From the NCBI GenBank assembly GCA_031763025.1, contig JASSKH010000002.1, forward strand, positions 19,162,168 through 19,226,167: DNA of 64,000 nucleotides, given 5' to 3'. The translations under genes were made by a program, and so were the position numbers. This DNA comes from Macrocystis pyrifera. Taxonomy: Eukaryota; Sar; Phaeophyceae; Laminariales; Laminariaceae. Below are positions 11,205 to 22,330 of this stretch, one piece after another. Numbering within the stretch: the first letter of the stretch is position 1; every line of letters begins with the position of its first letter. Below the pieces are notes generated by a model. The model was not told the origin of the DNA. It was given only the letters and a program-made list of their open reading frames with translations, and made no database searches.

Positions 11205-12134
11205 AATAGCTCTGGGCATTTTACTGTACCTTACTCTAGCTGCTACTTCTACCAAATGGGAAGAATGAAATGCGTAACGGTGGGCAGGCACCTCGTTAAG
11301 ATACACAGTAAGAACATTCACGTGTTGCTTCGCCATGGGAGAGCAACGGGTGTGCGCATACTAAGCGGCAAAGTATTGCGGGACACGTACTGTACGTAAT
11401 GGTGTACGTGTACACTAAACAGTCAGCTTTATCGGTGTACAATGCTACAAGAGCAGTACGAAATGCGTTGGCATGCTTGTAGTAGAATATAGCAGACGAA
11501 TGCAACAGTAGTACTGCTGTAACCTCGTGTCTACGGTAGTGCACTGAAAATCCGCATGGTTACAGAGCCCGCCTTGTCCGTGTAGTCCTTCACACTTTGT
11601 TCCTTTCTGGTTATCAATCGAGTGTACCAGGTACAGCACAGCAGTATTGTGCTGTGCCTCCATACTGGCGCTGCTTTGATTGAGGCGGCGTCTGTCGCAA
11701 GATACCACCAACGAGGTGTAAACCACGACCAATATGCAAACGGAATCTGTGCGTGCCACGAACAGCAACCTGCCCACCTCAACCCCCCTCATAGAAAACA
11801 TCCAATACGTACATAAAAAAATAGAAGAAAAAACGAACGGGAAAACATCAGCCTAACGAATGACGGCACATCATTCGTATTGTGAGATGTATTTCTTGCA
11901 CTGACACGCTTCGTATCCATGCCCGTTTTTGGCCGATCACATGACAACCACGTGTAGGTGGTTTAGAAAGACACGGAAGGCAAGAGAATCGAGCAAAAAG
12001 TATTGAAAGGATTAAGTTTGGCACATTTCACCTGCTGCAAAGTGTATTATGTACCTCGACTGGTGGTGCTATTAATGGTGCCTCTACTGGTGGCGCCGGA
12101 TGGGGGTTGTGCCTGCTACCGTGTGTGTACATCG

Positions 12135-12420
12135 AATGGGGGGTCGAAATTAACTTGGGTTTTGTGCGGGGATTCGAACTTGACTTGGGTTTGGTGCGGG
12201 AGACCGGAATTGATTTATTTCTTGTCCGAGGGGTCGAAATTGACTTGGTTTTTGTGTGCGGGCCGAAGCTGATTTTAGTCTATGGATCTAAATTGGCTTG
12301 ATATTTGTGTGCGGGCCGAAAATTAGTTGTTTTTAGTGTGAGGATCGATTGATTTAGTTAACGTGCGGGTAGTCGAAGTTCACTTGGTATTTGTGTCGGG
12401 GGTATCTTAGCTTTAGAGTG
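12135..12420 (-). repeat. Minisatellite shared with 40.7-41.6 kb (inverted)
   Basis: Degenerate units of about 35-40 bp with ggtcgaaattgacttgg, tttttgtgtgcggg and ccgaa. Read on the minus strand it is the same repeat as the much longer array at 40,660-41,590. Short open frames here only reflect the repeat. Confidence 0.75.
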
Positions 12421-12628
12421 TTATACATGGCTCTCGCACGGGGTGTGCACTTCATTAAATGCTGTGCAAAACCCTTCAAGCAATTGGTTCACATCCTAAA
12501 ATAGCTGTATTTTATCTGAATGGTTAGGAGCAAATCTACAAAATACGTGAGCTGTGAGTTGCAAATGCTGTAAAACGGTACTAGTGAGGGCGGGCGTCAT
12601 GCAAATCCCGGCATTATTGAGGGCAGTT

Positions 12629-12660
12629 CCTCGGTAGTGCCGGTAACGGCACTACTACGG
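12629..12660. repeat. Fourth copy of the intronic palindrome
   Basis: It reads cctcggtagtgccg, gtaa, then cggcactactacgg: near-perfect 14-bp arms with the same core as the three palindromes at 11.1 kb, 1.4 kb away. Confidence 0.75.
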
Positions 12661-13198
12661 GTTCAGTCTGTGCCAGCCAAAAATACTCTCTTGTTAGTGG
12701 TATTTGTTTACGTTGCTTCCTGGTGTTTTGTTGTCAAACCGGCTGGGCCAGCGAAAAAACGGGCAAAGGTTCTTCAAGTCGTATTTCGTGAACCACTGCA
12801 AATTTGAACTTGAAAATTGGAAGCACTGACCCTGACACCAAAGTGGATATAGTGGACTCGGTTTCAATACTATTGTTTTTTGGACGGCCATAACTTCTCC
12901 ATGTCGTTAAATGTTTTTCAAATTTTGTACATTTTTGTGATGGCCTCAACAACTGTTAGAAAATCGTCAAGACTATATATCGATTGAAGCTTATTTCGTG
13001 TTTTGAGTTATCGCGCTGTTTTTCTGTTGTAAATGGACAAAAATGTAGGGCTGTGAGTCGTGACGACTTAAGTCAACGACTAGTTATTAGTCGGACAAAT
13101 AGTCCGTCGCAAAATGGAGGTGCCGACTTTCCTTATTGGACATCCTATAGGGTAGGAACGCGTTTTTTACACGGGCTACAGCTTTTTAACGTTATTAG

Positions 13199-13378
13199 CT
13201 GCGGGCCGAGGGCGCCTTCATGTCCTTTGACACTGCAAAGCGTGGCGGGAGATTCATACGCACACACGCGCACACGTGGCGGAACAACCCGTCTCTCTCG
13301 ACGGTGCCGACGGCGTCAGCTCTGGTGCACCCGATGTCAACGCTGAGGGCGGAGATCCCGTACGCGGGCGCATTCTGA
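13199..13378 (+). CDS. Terminal exon candidate of the same host gene
   Basis: It begins after a TTATTAG acceptor and reads 59 codons to a TGA at 13,376-13,378. The start LRAEGAFMSFDTAKRGGRF continues smoothly from LIKQ at the end of the 10,678-10,794 exon, both in phase 0. The last 30 residues are Ser/Thr/Ala/Pro-rich, as often seen at protein ends. Alternatives are that it ends earlier at an unseen donor or belongs to another gene. A transcript read across the junction would settle it. Confidence 0.45.
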   Translation: MRAEGAFMSFDTAKRGGRFIRTHAHTWRNNPSLSTVPTASALVHPMSTLRAEIPYAGAF

Positions 13379-14080
13379 GCGCAGGTTTTCAACTGCACGG
13401 CTCACTGTGAACAACAGGCGTGTCTCACTTGACCCGGAGAACGTTGAATTACTGGTTTTTGTCGGGTGCAACTAGGAGGCTGTAAAGCAATGGCAGCATG
13501 AGGTAGGGCTGCCTCGCTTGACGCTTGGCGGTTCTTCCTGCCGGGCGTTGGTGTTTTGCTTGAACTCGTTTGGTGTTGTTTTGCTAACAACGCATTGAAA
13601 GGTGGCGTTAATGAGGAGTGGGTATAGAAGGTCGTGGCAGTACGTAGAGCGGGCGGTCATCCGACGGATCGTCAGAGTCTGCGTCGTATTAGAGAGCTGT
13701 GGAGCCATCGACCATGTGCGTCGTTTAATATTATACCAGAATGTTTTTTTTTGCGAAAACGCCCCATCTTTCATACCAGGTATGATATTGTATGACAAGT
13801 GGTTATAGGTGATATAGGTGGTTCACGACTTGGCGTCGTCATCGACGCGTGTGTTTCGCGCAAGGTTGGGAGAGATATAACGAAAAACATCACGGAGGGA
13901 TCCGAGACCTTTTATTTTAGGACTATTTGATGCACCGCTGCCGTTTAACTGTTGAAGACTCCACGTAGCTTGGTCATGAGTTCGGTGGTTCGCTCATATC
14001 CCCATCAGGTAAAATTGCGACTGAACCTCGTGTTGTCATGGTCCTCTAGTCCGAGGTATATAACTACATTTTTGTACTTT
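13379..14080 (+). other. No assignable feature
   Basis: Downstream of the exon candidate and before the YR element. Short open frames on both strands lack family motifs. I see no clear polyadenylation signal. Nothing further is supported. Confidence 0.4.
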
Positions 14081-14306
14081 GTTGTATATCCTTCGAATTG
14101 TCATATTATTATTCTCTGCGACGTTGGGGGGAGGGATCCACTGGCGTGGTACGAGTCCCGCGCCACCGACCGTTGACTTTTGTTGCCTATTGTACTGACA
14201 GTACCCAGGAGTTCGCCCCCCCGGCCGACTGGCCGGGGCTCTAACAAACGCAGTCTCGGATGACCGAGACCCCCAATGATAGTAAGCCATTGACATACAG
14301 TACCCC
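14081..14306 (-). repeat. Split direct repeat B2
   Basis: About 225 bp in the same orientation as B1 (14,690-14,913). Both start gttgta(t/a)atccttcgaattg, and share ggatccactggcgtggtacg, ggccggggctctaacaaacg, and end near cattgacatac. If the PAT/Ngaro layout is right, 14,081 is the outer 3' end of the element. Confidence 0.8.
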
Positions 14307-14440
14307 ACTCTACTAGTGCGAGCCCCGAATCGAACCAGTTAATCACCAACAATAAATCATGTAAAATACGGTTTGGCCAGCACTATGTGGCCGCTCCGTT
14401 CCACCCACCTTCGAAAGAAAAAAGGGGCGGGTGGACAGGA

Positions 14441-14687
14441 GAAACCACAACAGTAGGCCTGACCTCTTGGCCTATCAATCGACCGCGAGCGGTGCCGTGC
14501 TCTACTCGTGCACCTATCACGAAAAGCAAGGAGGGGGCACGGGACGAGTATGGTCATTGTTCTCTTCTATGCCTCTGAACAAATTAATCCGTTTAGTTTC
14601 CGTGGGTAGAGCCCATGACTATAAATAATTATTTCCGGCGGTTGTGAACTAAACAGGCATCTCACGTGAACTTAGAGATGCTACGCT
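14441..14687 (-). repeat. Split direct repeat A2
   Basis: About 247 bp, a direct repeat of A1 at 23,182-23,430. Both start gaaaccacaacagtaggcct and share cacgggacgagtatggtc and agagcccatgactataaata, ending tagagat(g/a)ctacgct. Its inner edge abuts B1 with only two bases between. Confidence 0.8.
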
Positions 14688-14689
14688 AT

Positions 14690-14913
14690 GTTGTAAATCC
14701 TTCGAATTGTCATATTAATATTATTCGCTGGGCCGTCGGGGGGGGGATCCACTGGCGTGGTACGAGAGCCGCGACACCGGCCGCTGACTCTCGTTGCCTA
14801 TCGTACTACCAGTCCCCGGGAGTTCCCCCCCCCAGCCGACTGGCCGGGGCTCTAACAAACGCAGTCTCGGAAGACCGAGACCCCCAATGGTAGTAAACCA
14901 TTGACATACCCCA
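14690..14913 (-). repeat. Split direct repeat B1
   Basis: Direct repeat of B2, lying immediately downstream (minus strand) of the recombinase pseudogene and touching A2. The B1-A2 junction copies the joint that would form if the outer ends of the element were joined in a circle, as expected for YR-mediated integration. Confidence 0.75.
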
Positions 14914-14980
14914 ATTCCGCGGTCGCGTCGATACTACGGTGTTCGGCCCCGAACAGTACCGTGGCCTGGCTGCCTCTGCC

Positions 14981-16116
14981 CTATGTTTCCCGTCTCTCTA
15001 GTTTACGAGATACAGTACCCGCGTCCTCTGGGTTATTGCGGATGTACGTCTTGGAAAACTCTGAAGACTTCATCTATCGTCTGGCTGGATCGCCCTCTGC
15101 GGCACTTCACCCCGGCCGCCGGCGTAGTGGTTGCGCCAATACGCAATGAGTGGAGGCCGACTTCGCTGGATTCGTCTCCTGCTTCCGCAACCACTTCCCG
15201 AAGTGCCCCGAGAGCCTGCGTGTACCCCCCCCCGCTCTGACCTCCTTACCGTACCGATACGACGACAGGGGGGCGCTTTCTGGCAACGTCGGATATCCCG
15301 ACAACAACTCCACCATGAGAGCGACGGCACCGCTGCCTGCTCCTACCCCGGAACGCGCCCGAGGCGTCGTCGCGTGTGAGCACGATTACCGATCCTTGCT
15401 GAGCTTGGTCGCCTTTATGGCCTCGAAACAGGACCTCGATGCGGGTGGCCTGATGCCCCTGCAACGAGGTTAACCGCCGCTCCCCAGCGAATAACGATAC
15501 GTCACCCCTTTTCAAGCAATGCACGGGGTGTACAATTCCAGAAGAAGATGCGAACATTTCGTCTGACCTCGCCATGAAACAAGTAGCCCAATGCCAACGA
15601 CAGCCAAAGAAGTATGCCACCGGGGACACGGACAGGCCCTGTCCTCCCAACGTGTCCCACGAAATAGGGCGACGAATTCTTAATATGGGGTACCGGCGAC
15701 AATGTGCGATCGTGCCCCCCTTTCAATGCACGTTTAGCAAACCGCGACGACGTGGACTCCATTTGCAAGTTTACGCGGTGGAAGTCTAACCCGGCTGATA
15801 GTGTACTGGCAACAGTACCGGCTTGGTTGCCCTCCGACGCACACCACCCTACGAATTCAAGCAACGCCTGAATCTTATCCGTACAGGAGGCTGGCGTGTC
15901 CAAATACGCAGCCACCCTTATTAACCCCCGAAAAACGGTCCAAGACCGGAAACCTGACGTATAACCTCGGTTAGACGACGGCGCAACAGACTGGTGGATG
16001 AGCTGGCTGCCAGCACTCCTGAGCATAGCGCGACGCCCGCTGGCCCCAAGACCTGGGCTCCCAACGGATGCCGACCCCGGACGTACAATGTGCAACTCGC
16101 GCTGCTGCTTCCGCAC
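14981..16116 (-). pseudogene. Tyrosine recombinase, frameshifted
   Basis: This would have integrated the circular DNA form of the element. The N-terminal half reads openly from about 16,116: SVAPSSNRGYTSGFRSW and the following helices match the SAM-like core-binding domain of DIRS/Ngaro recombinases. The catalytic domain is spread over other frames. The first catalytic Arg lies in ARSDEMF (codon 15,567-15,569). Then come HCLKRGDVSLFAG and a V-x-FRGHKGDQAQQG strand motif. An HxxR box near 15,125-15,145 is damaged by a small deletion, leaving RIGATT in another frame. The C-terminal block has SKTYIRNNPEDAG with the Tyr nucleophile at 15,044-15,046, ending at TAG 14,981-14,983. At least three frameshifts are needed, so it is inactive. 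No ATG start is visible; the open frame begins upstream of a GTG at 16,116. Confidence 0.75.
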
Positions 16117-16169
16117 GCCGTACGATCGGCCTCGCCCCCACTGAGGGACGAGGCCCGTCTCCCTATTCG

Positions 16170-17906
16170 TCAGCCTTGGCCGCCCCCCCCCCCCCCACTC
16201 GACGCCCCGCTGCCGCTATCGCTGCCGCTGGTGCTGGTGCTGCTGCTACCGGAACCATTGCCGCTGCCGCTGCCACTGCCGCCGCTGCCGCCGCCGCTGC
16301 TCCCATACTTGCACCGCCACCCCCAGCCCCCGCCTGCCCTTGCCCTTAGCGGTCTTGGCCGGGGTTCTCCGGATACAGCGCCGCTGGCTGCGGCGCCGCT
16401 ATCGGCCGACCTTCCGCCGGTAGCCGTCTTGTGCTTATTGCCAACGAGACCGATGTAAGTGAACACGTAGGTGTCACCGAAGCGGCACCTGCCGGTCTTC
16501 CCCCCCCTGCCGGCATTCGTCACCCCTGGCCCCGGCCGCCAGTGTGGAGGTAAGGCGAGGTTGCTGAACTTCGGCGTTGACAAAACCGCCGAGGGCGACG
16601 TAGCCGGAGAGGCGGGGCCAGTGCGGCCCCGGAATGGCGGGGAAGGACTCCGCCAGCAGAGGGTAGGCCCAAGCGTGGACGCAGGAGTCGGAGACACCGC
16701 GCAGATCGAGCGTGAAGGTCTCCAGGTCGTTGGTGACCAGAGCCGCCAGCCTGGCCTAGTTCGCCGGCGATTGGCGACCGCAAAGTGCTCCGTAACTTGG
16801 TCGTTGAGGATCTTATCCCCCGCGCTGAGGGCTCGTCCGAGCGCCTCCAAGCGAGCACGCGCCACATGGAGGTCTGCGCCATCTTGTGAGAGCCCGCGGG
16901 ACGCGATCGTAACGATCGCGCACCCCAAAATGCTCAGGTGTGTGCCAGTGGATATTTGATGCTTGCCCCGACGCGCGATGTGAAGACCAGAAAGTCGAGG
17001 TCGTCCAACACTCCAACATGCCAAGGACGCCCGCCGAAATGTTGACCGTGGCTCCCACGTACCCCTGCACGGCCGTCCTCTGCATCGACGCCAGGCGGCC
17101 GCCGCAGATGATCGGCCGTAGCCGAGTCGTGGGTGGTCATAATTTTGTTGGCCGGTCGCCCAGAGGCGGTAAAACGGGTTGCCGACGATGCCGTTCCCGT
17201 GAATGTCCGGACCGGCCTCAGCCCCATCCGGCCTGTCGCGGGCCGCGTGGCCGAGTGCAACCGATGGCGCGGCGTTGGCTCCTGCCCCGCCCGAGACGTA
17301 GCCGAGCCGGCGACGTGCCCGCCCGCCTGTCCGGAGAAGGCGCCGGCGCCACCGGCGCCGCCCGCATAACTCCGGTAGCCGGGCCCCACTCCCTGGCCCA
17401 CTGCGAGCCCCCCCGCCTGGCCGAGTTGGGCGCAAGCGGTTCCAGTACCGCCCGAAACACTTCCGTAGTCCGCCCTCCCGGGACCACGGCCAGCGGACCT
17501 GCGTGTCCGAGAGGGGCGCCGGCGGCTCCGGCGCCGCCCGGAGTATTGCCGTGGCAGAACGCCCCCCCCGGACCTACGGTGAGCCCTGCCCTGCACGGGG
17601 TTGGGGGGCCAACGCAGACCCGCGCGGGCGCCCGTGGCCCCATGGACGGGTTGGCCAGCGATGCTGTGAGTCGGCAGGAGGACACCGGCGACCTGGCTCC
17701 CGAACGGCTGTCCGGCCGGCGGTCCGAGCAGGGCGGTGCTGCGGGAGTGGTCCAGCAGGGAAGCCCCGGCAGCAGGAGCTGCCGGGATGCGTTCTAACCC
17801 TGCTGGCGCCACCCCCGTCCCCGAGGGCGGGACGGCGGGAGGCTTCGATGATGTCGTTCATCAATCTCTGGAGGGCCGCCTGGAGCTGGGCGACTTCGTT
17901 CGCCAT
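16170..17906 (-). pseudogene. ORF1 (gag-like position), disrupted
   Basis: Starts at an ATG at 17,906 with MANEVAQLQAALQRLMNDII, a short heptad-rich helix like the coiled coil at the head of many retroelement gag proteins. The sequence is then extremely GC-rich and moves between minus-strand frames: 17,574-17,906, then 16,934-17,812, then the C-terminal part of 16,170-17,435. The third part includes LHVARARLEALGRALSAGDK and ends in a Ser/Gly tail of about 60 residues. No zinc knuckle or RT motif is seen. Open plus-strand frames of up to 285 codons also occur but are expected from the base composition. The gag role is inferred from position before YR. Confidence 0.4.
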
Positions 17907-18044
17907 CTTCTATTTTAAGGTTGCAAAGTCGGCCACCCACGCGAAAGCGTCCTCGTCGCCGTCGCTACCCGTCATTGTCCGGAGTCCCCCCTACGCCGTC
18001 GTTCTCGCCGGGCCTCGGCCAAATTTGGACGCGGCGAGACAACG

Positions 18045-18135
18045 CGGACGCGAAACAGAACACAGTGACGGCAACAACGGACGACGCGAACGCGGAACAG
18101 AACACAACGACGGCAACAACGGACGCGACGAGACG
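18045..18135 (+). repeat. Two-copy 45-bp tandem repeat
   Basis: Units contain acagaacaca, acggcaacaacggacg and cgcgaacgcg. It lies between ORF1 and the satellite. Confidence 0.7.
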
Positions 18136-18469
18136 GCGCGGAAGCGGAAGGGGGCAGCGCGACGGGAAATATAGAGGCGAAGGTGAGCACTTTCCATGCA
18201 CCAGCGTGGACGAGGGTAGGGCTTGGTTGTCCCCGTGCTGGTGTGCTCCGGCACACCATTAGTACGCGCCTGCGTTGTTGATAGCCGTGGTTGTTGTGCA
18301 CCGGCATCTTCCTATCAACAGCATCCGCTATCGGGTGCTCCGCACCGTTTATCTCGTGCACCGGCCGAGAGCTTCCCTTGAGGTGACACGCGCCTCTCTT
18401 TGCTAGGAATGTATCGCTAGTGGGAGGGGGTTGACGCATGCGCCGTCATGCATTCCGCTTAATCTCGAC

Positions 18470-18852
18470 TGCAAGCCGGTGCGCGGGTCACGAGACGTGG
18501 ACCGGCGCATACTCCGCCACTATCGACCGCCTTAAAGTGCACCAGCACGGCATCGTTATTGTACGTCACGACGCGTATGTTAAGTATCGTTAGTGAGGGG
18601 CAAGGCCAAGGGTCAACGCGTTGGCGCTGGCCCCAGGCCATGCACTGGCACATAGTCCCTCACCATCGACCGCCTTCTAGTGCGCCGGCACAGCGGTGTT
18701 GTTACAAACATCTTTCATTTTGTACCGCGACGTTCAAGATGTGTATTATTAGTGAGGGACGGGCCAAGGGCGGACGCGTTGGCGCCGGCCACGAGGCCTG
18801 CGCCGGCACATACTCCCTCGCCATCGACCGCCTTTTAGTGCATCGGCACAGC
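18470..18852 (+). repeat. Higher-order satellite, left part
   Basis: Monomers of the same satellite as 20,354-22,330. The landmark agtgc(g/a)(c/t)cggcacag stands at 18,679 and 18,838. Phase continues across the transposon: 18,838 to the next landmark at 20,501 is 157 bp once 1,506 bp (the element plus one target copy) is removed. More diverged related sequence may reach back to about 18,180. Confidence 0.75.
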
Positions 18853-20353
18853 TAGGCATGGGAATGGATTCGTTTTAGACGTAAAAAAATGTCCAGTCTA
18901 TTCGAGAATCCGTTCAAAAAAATCGGAAGAACAATTTTTGAAAATAGTGTGCCACCACCCTATTTACTTGGTTTTAGACTACATTCAAGTGTAGCACCGA
19001 GTATCTGATTACTCGGCACGGGAAACGAATTAGATGATAAAGTTCGGCAGACACCTCCCATCGATGGAGAATGATGGACTGACTCGTTGTGTTTTGATCT
19101 GCAAATTTTTTCTCCGTTAATTTTTTGTGGAAATACGCGGGCAAACTCGATTTTACAAGTTGTATTCGTATCTTTCTGTCCATTTGACTATACTCGAAAT
19201 CTAAATCAGTCAATCGATGCGGAACGACTTTGCGCACACAGCAATGCAATCCGCGCCTGAATCCGACAAGTAGCCGACATGAAATCCGTTGCACGAGTTG
19301 ACCCTCTTTTGAAGAGTCAATTGTTGATGGGAAATTCGACAAAATTTCCCGAGATAAAAACAAAGGATGTTCAGTCTTCATGGTATCGGGCAAACAGTGC
19401 CAGACATGAGCGCGGCCGCACGCCGAGCGATCACCATCACATCCGGTGTCATCGCAGCAGCGAAGACCATCTGTGATCGGGCCTTGATACAGCAGGAAGC
19501 GAGTTACCCCTAGCGTTCAGATGTGAACGCATTACTATTGTTGTCTCACGTTATGAAACGATCGAGTAAAAATACTTTACCCTACCACCCTGTCCGGAAA
19601 TATAGGAATGGTTTAATAATATATGTGAAAATACGCTATTCTTTACATTTCCGGACAGAGTGATAAGTACGTACGAGTACATACAGCAGCAGCATGCAGA
19701 TTTCAGGCGCGTGGTGAACGCAGCCTTGGTCGCAAGGGTCAAGTCTAGCTGCACGCACAGCAACAACTTGCCCGCGAGCTAGAAGTGGGGCGCGCTGCCA
19801 CGGAGGTGCAGGCAGCGCCGTCGAACTCCCGGTCTCGGCGAAGTTCAGTATAGCAACACGCAGCCGAGTGTCGATGCTCTGTGTAGGTACGAGGTATGTT
19901 CTTGTTTACACGTGTCCAACAGCAGTAAAACAGGACCGCATGCCGCGACTTGATATGTACAAGATGTGTTTCACAGGGGGGGGCAGCTTTCTCGTGCTGC
20001 CGGTCGCATATCCCAAGGCCTCCCCTGGAACGTGTGATTCGTTCACGCTCCCGCGTCCGTGTCTACGCTGCTACTCCACCCTCTGGGCTTGGTTGTGTGC
20101 TGTCCTGCAGCACGCGTGCAAAAAGCACGGCTAACTTTCTTTCCGGCTATAGCTCTCAACGCCACAACATCGATGCCGGCACTGCTTTTTATTTTGTTTT
20201 TGAGAGGCAGCATCATAGAACGGATTTTTTGGTGGCAAACGTTTTTTTTCCCTATCACGGATTGGTTAATTTCCTAAAGTTTTTTTCCCCCCGGTAACGA
20301 CCATGCGACATCCTTTGTTTTCACGTATTAAAACGAATCCATTCCCGCCCCTA
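18853..20353. mobile_element. 1,501-bp non-autonomous TIR element, copy 2
   Basis: Same element as 3,590-5,090, inverted. Target duplication acagc sits at 18,848-18,852 and 20,354-20,358, and neighbouring monomers show the empty site (ggcacagcgt). Left end taggcatgggaatgg; right end, read on the other strand, taggggcgggaatgg. The length is identical to copy 1. Internally both copies hold a ctgtccgga...tccggacag inverted repeat with about 52 bp between arms. It has no coding capacity. It was inserted after the satellite had formed. Confidence 0.85.
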
Positions 20354-22330
20354 ACAGCGTCGTTGAAACATATAGCAATACATTGTGTCTCGCAACGTGT
20401 AGATTTGTATCGTTAGTGAGAGACGGGCCGCAGGCCGACGCTTTGACGGCGGCCACGAGACCTGCACCGGCATGTATTCCCTCACCATCGAACGCCTTTT
20501 AGTGCGCCGGCACAGCGTTGTTGGTACGTACAACAGTACATTTTGTCTCACGACGTGTGTGATATACATTGCTGTACTCATCGCGACGCGTATGATAAGT
20601 ATCGTTAGTGCGGGGCAGGACCCAGGGTCGACGCATCGGCGCCGGCCTCAAGCCGCGCACTGGCACGTTGTCCCTCACCATCGACGGTTTCTAGTGCGCC
20701 GGAACAGCGGTGTTGTTACGTACATCGTTCGTTGTGTACCGCGACATTTATTGTAGGTATCGTTAGTGAGGGACGGGCCAAGGGCCGACGCGTTGGCGCC
20801 GAGCACGAGTCCTGCGCCGGCACATGGTCATTCGCCATCGATCACCTTTTAGTGTACCGGCACAGCGTCTTTGAAACATACAGCAGTAAATTGTGTCTCG
20901 CAACGTGTATGATGTGTATCGCTAGTGAGGGACGGGCCGCAGGCCGACACTTTGGCGCCGGCCTCGAGACCTGCACCGGTATGTATTCCCTCACTATCGA
21001 CGGCTTTTTAGTGCACCGGCACAGCGTTGTTGGTACGTACAGCAGTACATTGTGTCGCGCAACGTATATGATATATATCGCTATATCTTTTTCGCGACGC
21101 GTATGATAAGTATCGTTAGTGAGGGGCAGGGCCAAGGGTCGACACATCGGCGCCGGCCCTAAGCCGTGCACCGGCACATAGTCCCTCACCATCGACCGCC
21201 TTCTAGTGCGCCGGCACTGCCGTGTTGTTACATACATCGTTCGTTGTGTACCGCGACGTTTATGGTATGTATCGTTAGTGAGGGACGGGCTAAGGGCCGA
21301 CGAGTTGGCGGCGGCCAGGAGGCCTGCGCCGGCACATGGTCATTCGCCTTCGACCACCGTTTAGTTTTTAGTGCACTGGCACAGCGTTGTCGGAACATGC
21401 AGCAATGTATTGTGTCCCGTAACGTGTATGGTATTTTTTTCTAGTGAGAGACGGGCCGCAGGCCGACGCTTTGGCGCCGGCCACGAGACCTGCACCGGCA
21501 TGTATTCCCTCACCATCGACGGCCTTTTAGTGCACCGACACATCGTTGTTGGTACGTACAGCAGTACATTGTGTCGCGCAACGTGTGTGATATTCATATA
21601 TCGCTCTGTATTTATCGCGGCGCGTATGATAAGTATCGTTATCGAGGGGCAGGGCTAGGGGTCGACGCATCGGCGCCGGCCCTAAGCCGTCCACCGGCAC
21701 ATCGTCCCTATCCATCGACTACCTTCTGGTGCGCCGGCACAGCGGTGTTCTTACATACATCGTTCGTTGTGTACCTCGACGTTTGGTATATGTATCGTTA
21801 GTGAGGGACGGGCCAAGGGCCGACTCGTTGGCGCCGGCCACGAGTCCTGCGCCGGCACATTGTCCCTCGCCGTCGACCGCCTTTTAGTGCACCGGCACAG
21901 CGTTGTTGGAACATATGGCAATACACCGTGTCTCGCAACGAGTATGATGTGTATCGCTAGTGAAAGACGGGCCGCAGGCCGACGCTTTGGCGCCGGCCAC
22001 GAGACCTGCACCGGCAGATATTCCCTCGCCATCGACGGCCTTTTAGTGCACCGGCACAGCGTTGTTGGTACGTACAGCTGTGCGTTGTGTCTCGCAACGT
22101 GTATGATATATATCGCTATTCATAGTGATGGACGGGCTGAGGGCCGACGCGTTGGCGCCGACCACGAGACCTGCACCGGCCCAAAGTTCCTCACCTTCGA
22201 CCGCCTTTTAGTACACTGGCACAGCATTGTTGGTACATACAGCAGTACGTTGTGTCTCGCGACGTTTATGTATGATCTGTATCGTTAGTGACGGACATGG
22301 CCAAGGGCCGACGGCATTGGCAATATAGCA
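20354..22330 (+). repeat. Higher-order satellite, right part
   Basis: Landmark positions are 20,501, 20,693, 20,851, 21,010, 21,205, 21,370, 21,529, 21,728, 21,886, 22,045 and 22,210. The spacings are 192, 158, 159, 195, 165, 159, 199, 158, 159 and 165 bp. Every third monomer is longer because of an insert of about 36 bp containing cgcgacgcgtatgataagta. This gives a trimeric unit of 509-519 bp repeated three times. Monomers share gacgggcc, ggcgccggcc and ccctcaccatcgac. It lies inside the YR element's 5' side. Confidence 0.85.

Larger units (their letters stand above)
10795..13198 (+). other. Proposed 2.4-kb intron
   Basis: It runs from donor gtgggt (10,795) to acceptor gttattag (ends 13,198). 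It holds a T-rich stretch to about 11,045, three short palindromes (11,071-11,204), a fourth at 12,629, and a minisatellite at 12,135-12,420. The remainder (11,220-12,100 and 12,660-13,190) shows nothing I can name. Confidence 0.4.

Noticed and set aside
16940-17797. 285-codon plus-strand frame opposite ORF1
   Set aside because: Very GC-rich DNA gives open frames in most phases. The recombinase and repeat order point to the minus strand, and this frame has no motif.
20842-22288. Overlapping frames of 90-173 codons on both strands
   Set aside because: The satellite monomer of about 159 bp is close to a multiple of three, so frames persist through several monomers without being genes.
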